From NCBI GenBank assembly GCA_946482075.1, contig CAMLQG010000037.1, positions 1 to 28,325 of the forward strand: a stretch of DNA of 28,325 bases, read 5' to 3'. This stretch comes from an uncultured Erythrobacteraceae bacterium. Lineage in GTDB: Bacteria; Pseudomonadota; Alphaproteobacteria; Sphingomonadales; Sphingomonadaceae. The notes below the pieces were generated by a model. That model ran no database searches. It had not been told where the DNA came from and was given only the letters and a program-made list of their open reading frames with translations. A program made the translations under genes and the position numbers. Below are positions 25,903-28,325 of this stretch, in pieces (the stretch's first letter is position 1; each line of letters opens with the position of its first letter).

Positions 25903-27363
25903 TCACTCCACCGAAACGCCGGCGCATTCCCTCGCCACGCTGACATCGTCGAACGGCAGGATGCGGACATCCTCGCCCGATCCCACGATCTGCCCCTGTT
26001 CATGCCCCTTGCCGGCGATGAGGACGATATCGCCCTTCCCGGCCTGGGCAATGGCCGCCGCGATGGCCGCGCGCCGATCCGCCACTTCGCACGCACCGGT
26101 TGCGCCTTTCAGCACTTCCGCGCGGATCGCCGCGGGATCTTCCCCGCGCGGATTGTCGTCCGTCACGATCACCACATCGGAACCGCGCAGGGCCGCCGCG
26201 CCCATCGGCCGCCGCTTGCCCGGATCACGGTCCCCGCCCGCGCCGAACACGGTGATGAGCTTGCCCGATACATGCGGACGCAGCGCAAGGATAGCGGCAT
26301 CTAGCGCATCGGGCGTATGGGCGTAGTCGACATAGACCGGCGCACCGCTGCGCGTGATCGCCGCGCGTTCCAGCCGCCCGCGCACCGGCTGCAGCCGGGT
26401 GAGCGCGTCGAACGCCTTGTCGGGGTCGCCCCCGGTCGCGATCACGAGGCCCGCCGCCACCAGCGCGTTCGCGGCCTGGTAAGCGCCGATCAGCGGCAGC
26501 GCGACCCTGCGCTGCACGCCTTCATAGGCTATCTCGAGATCCTGGCCCAACTGGCTGGGATGGCGGGCGAGCAGGCGGATCCCCGAAGCCTGCTCGCCCA
26601 CCGTGAGCAGACGCAACCCCCTTTGAAGCGCGTGCCCACCAGCTCGGTCCGACCAGACGTCGTCTGCCCAGATAACGGCGGCACCGCCATCCTGCACGAC
26701 CTCGTCGAACAGGCGCATCTTGGCGGCGAAATAATCGTCCATGTCGGCATGGTAATCGAGATGATCGCGGCTGAGATTGGTGAAGGCCCCGGCGGCTACC
26801 GCCGGCCCTTCGTTACGAAACTGGGAAAGCCCATGGCTCGACGCTTCATAGGCGACATGCGTCACTCCCTCGCGCGCCAGCCCGCTCATGTTGGCGAGGA
26901 AAGTGACGATATCGGGCGTGGTGAGCCCGGTATATTCGGAACCGTCCGGCGTCGTGACGCCAAGCGTGCCGATGGACGCCGCGCGATGGCCCGTCATCCG
27001 CCAGATCTGGCGCACCATTTCCACGGTCGAGGTCTTGCCGTTGGTGCCCGTGACCGCGACGGCGGTTTCCGGGAACGGCGCGAAGAAGGGCGCTGCCAGG
27101 CGGGCGAAGGCGCGGCGCGGCTCCGCATCGGCAATATGCGCCGCGCCGCTCACCGGCGCTTCCGGCCGTGCGACAACGGCGATCGCGCCGGCCGTCACGG
27201 CGGCAGGGATGAAATCCTCGCCATTCGCCCGCGCGCCGCGGAACGCACCGAACACGGTTCCGGGAGCGACCTTGCGGTGATCGATGGCAAAGCCGGTCAC
27301 CGTGTCCGCACCATGGCTCGACACGGCATGCCCGCTCTCGGCGGCGAGCCGATCCAGCCTCAT
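25903..27363 (-). CDS. murE: UDP-N-acetylmuramoyl-L-alanyl-D-glutamate--2,6-diaminopimelate ligase
   Basis: Adds the third residue to the peptide stem. The 486 residues (E. coli 495) show IDHRKVAPGTVFGAF, the P-loop VAVTGTNGKTSTVEMVRQ, LTTPDIVTFLANM, EASSHGLSQFR, NLSRDHLDYHADMDDY (with the lysine that is carbamylated in the family at AAKMRLFDE), VDYAHTPDALDAAI and VFGAGGDRDPGKRRPMG. DNPRGEDPA contains the arginine that selects meso-diaminopimelate, so the cell wall is inferred to be DAP-type, as expected for a Gram-negative. Start ATG at 27363 overlaps the ftsI stop as ATGA. Confidence 0.97.
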   Translation of the reverse strand: MRLDRLAAESGHAVSSHGADTVTGFAIDHRKVAPGTVFGAFRGARANGEDFIPAAVTAGAIAVVARPEAPVSGAAHIADAEPRRAFARLAAPFFAPFPETAVAVTGTNGKTSTVEMVRQIWRMTGHRAASIGTLGVTTPDGSEYTGLTTPDIVTFLANMSGLAREGVTHVAYEASSHGLSQFRNEGPAVAAGAFTNLSRDHLDYHADMDDYFAAKMRLFDEVVQDGGAAVIWADDVWSDRAGGHALQRGLRLLTVGEQASGIRLLARHPSQLGQDLEIAYEGVQRRVALPLIGAYQAANALVAAGLVIATGGDPDKAFDALTRLQPVRGRLERAAITRSGAPVYVDYAHTPDALDAAILALRPHVSGKLITVFGAGGDRDPGKRRPMGAAALRGSDVVIVTDDNPRGEDPAAIRAEVLKGATGACEVADRRAAIAAAIAQAGKGDIVLIAGKGHEQGQIVGSGEDVRILPFDDVSVARECAGVSVE

Positions 27364-28298
27364 TCCTTGGCTCCGGCAGGGATCAGCGGGCGCAGATCGC
27401 TGAGATCGATATCGCGGCTGTCATCGGGCATGATGCCCAGTTGCGGCCCCACGCGCGACACCACCGCACCCACGATCGGCGCAGCGTTCCACGCGGCGGT
27501 GCGCTGGAAGGAACTGGCTACCGTACCCTGCGGTTCGTCGAGCATGGCGACCACGACGTAGCGTGGCTTGTCCATCGGGAAGGCGGCCGCGAACGTGGAG
27601 ATCAGCGAGCTGCGGCGATAGCCGCCCGCGCCCGGCTTTTCCGCCGAACCGGTCTTGCCGCCCACGCGGAAGCCCGGCGCATCGGCCTTCCTGCCCGTGC
27701 CGTAGACCACGATCATGCGCATCAGCTGGTTCATCCGCGCACTGGTGGACGCCTTGAACACGCGCCGTCCCTTGGGCGCATGGCCGGGTTCGATCTTGTA
27801 GAGCGTGGAAGGCCGCCAGATGCCGCCATTGACCATCGCGGCATAGGCGGAAGCCAGGTGCAGCGGCGTAACCGCGATGCCGTGGCCATAGCTGACCGTC
27901 ATCGTGCGCAGGCGCGGCCAATCGCCCTTGGCCCACAGCGGGAAGCCGCGCGCGGGCAGTTCGATATAGGGCCGCTCGTTCATTCCGAGATCGGTCATCA
28001 CCCGCTTCAGATTCTGGCCGCCGAGCTGGTCGGCGATCTGCGCGGTGACGATGTTGGAGGAATGGATCAGCGCTTCGGGCACATTCAGCGATGCACCGAT
28101 CGTATGGCTGTCGCGAATGAGGAAGCCGCCGATCGCCAGCGGACGATTGGCCTGATAGCGCTTCGAAAGATCAGTGACGACGCCGGCGTCGATCGCGGCG
28201 GCCACGGTCAGCGGCTTGAAGGCGGAGCCGAGTTCATAGACCTGGTTGGTCACGCGGTTGAACATGTTGCCCGCACCGATCTGGTCGATCTTGCGCAC
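27360..28298 (-). CDS. ftsI: FtsI (PBP3) septal transpeptidase, 5' part missing, reading frame blocked at the window edge
   Basis: Cross-links septal peptidoglycan with FtsW. Only the transpeptidase domain is visible (312 codons). Counting from the GTG at 28298, the catalytic motifs are S25-A-F-K28 (SxxK, in ELGSAFKP), S80-S-N82 (SxN) and K215-T-G-S218 (KTGS). The cytoplasmic tail, membrane anchor and pedestal domain that precede these in all FtsI proteins would lie beyond 28325. The codon directly upstream of the GTG is an in-frame TAA (28301-28299), so the frame cannot continue as read. The GTG is not a credible start, since only 24 residues precede the active serine. A frameshift, a sequence error near the end, or a real pseudogene are the options; the intact motifs favour an error. 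Overlaps murE by four bases. Confidence 0.88.
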   Translation of the reverse strand: MRKIDQIGAGNMFNRVTNQVYELGSAFKPLTVAAAIDAGVVTDLSKRYQANRPLAIGGFLIRDSHTIGASLNVPEALIHSSNIVTAQIADQLGGQNLKRVMTDLGMNERPYIELPARGFPLWAKGDWPRLRTMTVSYGHGIAVTPLHLASAYAAMVNGGIWRPSTLYKIEPGHAPKGRRVFKASTSARMNQLMRMIVVYGTGRKADAPGFRVGGKTGSAEKPGAGGYRRSSLISTFAAAFPMDKPRYVVVAMLDEPQGTVASSFQRTAAWNAAPIVGAVVSRVGPQLGIMPDDSRDIDLSDLRPLIPAGAKE

Positions 28299-28325
28299 TT
28301 ACCTTCGTGGAAGGAGCATAAGGGC
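28299..28325 (-). other. Window edge upstream of the ftsI frame, with in-frame stop
   Basis: On the minus strand this short edge reads A-L-M-L-L-P-R-R-stop in the ftsI frame. ALMLLP resembles the ALxSLP segment that normally lies shortly before the SxxK motif, but the following residues do not match and end at TAA. Too short to decide between frameshift and artefact. Confidence 0.4.

Noticed and set aside
28296..28305. AAG-GTAAGT next to the ftsI frame break resembles a eukaryotic 5' splice site
   Set aside because: The context is clearly bacterial; six bases of similarity is chance.

Overview
The window is a gene-dense, high-GC bacterial chromosome segment. It most likely comes from an alphaproteobacterium of the order Sphingomonadales. 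The assignment rests on protein style (long-linker FtsZ, a MANWNDP-type BAX-inhibitor-1 protein, CysH with two cysteine pairs) and on short palindromic repeats of the GCTGAGC/CTTCGACAAGCTCA type that I associate with sphingomonad genomes. It was not confirmed by any search. Almost everything lies on the minus strand; only cysH is on the plus strand.

Left part (1-8719): the 3' part of cysH (assimilatory sulfate reduction) converges on a PQQ-dependent membrane dehydrogenase (gcd-like), with a palindromic repeat and a bidirectional terminator between them. Next, on the minus strand, come an SDR/epimerase coupled to proB (glutamate 5-kinase), obgE, tRNA-Ala(CGC), an uncharacterised proline-rich lipoprotein and a BAX-inhibitor-1 family membrane protein. 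The last has its own terminator, a good promoter, an upstream palindrome and a REP-like doublet.

Middle (8729-12340): proC follows a YbjN-domain gene in a two-gene unit. Upstream of that is a large exported TPR/SPOR-domain protein, which sits directly downstream of ftsZ.

Right part (12418-28325): the division and cell wall (dcw) cluster, in transcription order ftsI (5' end missing), murE, murF, mraY, murD, ftsW, murG, murC, murB, ddl, ftsQ, ftsA, ftsZ. Together these make the UDP-MurNAc-pentapeptide (MurB to MurF, Ddl), lipid I and II (MraY, MurG), septal peptidoglycan (FtsW, FtsI) and the cytoskeletal division ring (FtsQ, FtsA, FtsZ). From ftsI to ftsA, nine of eleven junctions are 1- or 4-base stop/start overlaps and one is a 6-base gap. 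The murG-murC junction is the exception, with 49 bases that hold a repeat fragment and a hairpin over the murC ribosome-binding site. ftsZ has a 133-base leader with a strong ribosome-binding site and a GANTC site.

No stretch longer than about 300 bases lacks a gene. I saw no phage, insertion sequence, CRISPR array, toxin or defence system. The window is mostly conserved core genome. The points most worth a second look are the in-frame stop at the ftsI edge, the murG-murC insertion, the SPOR/TPR neighbour of ftsZ and the orphan lipoprotein.
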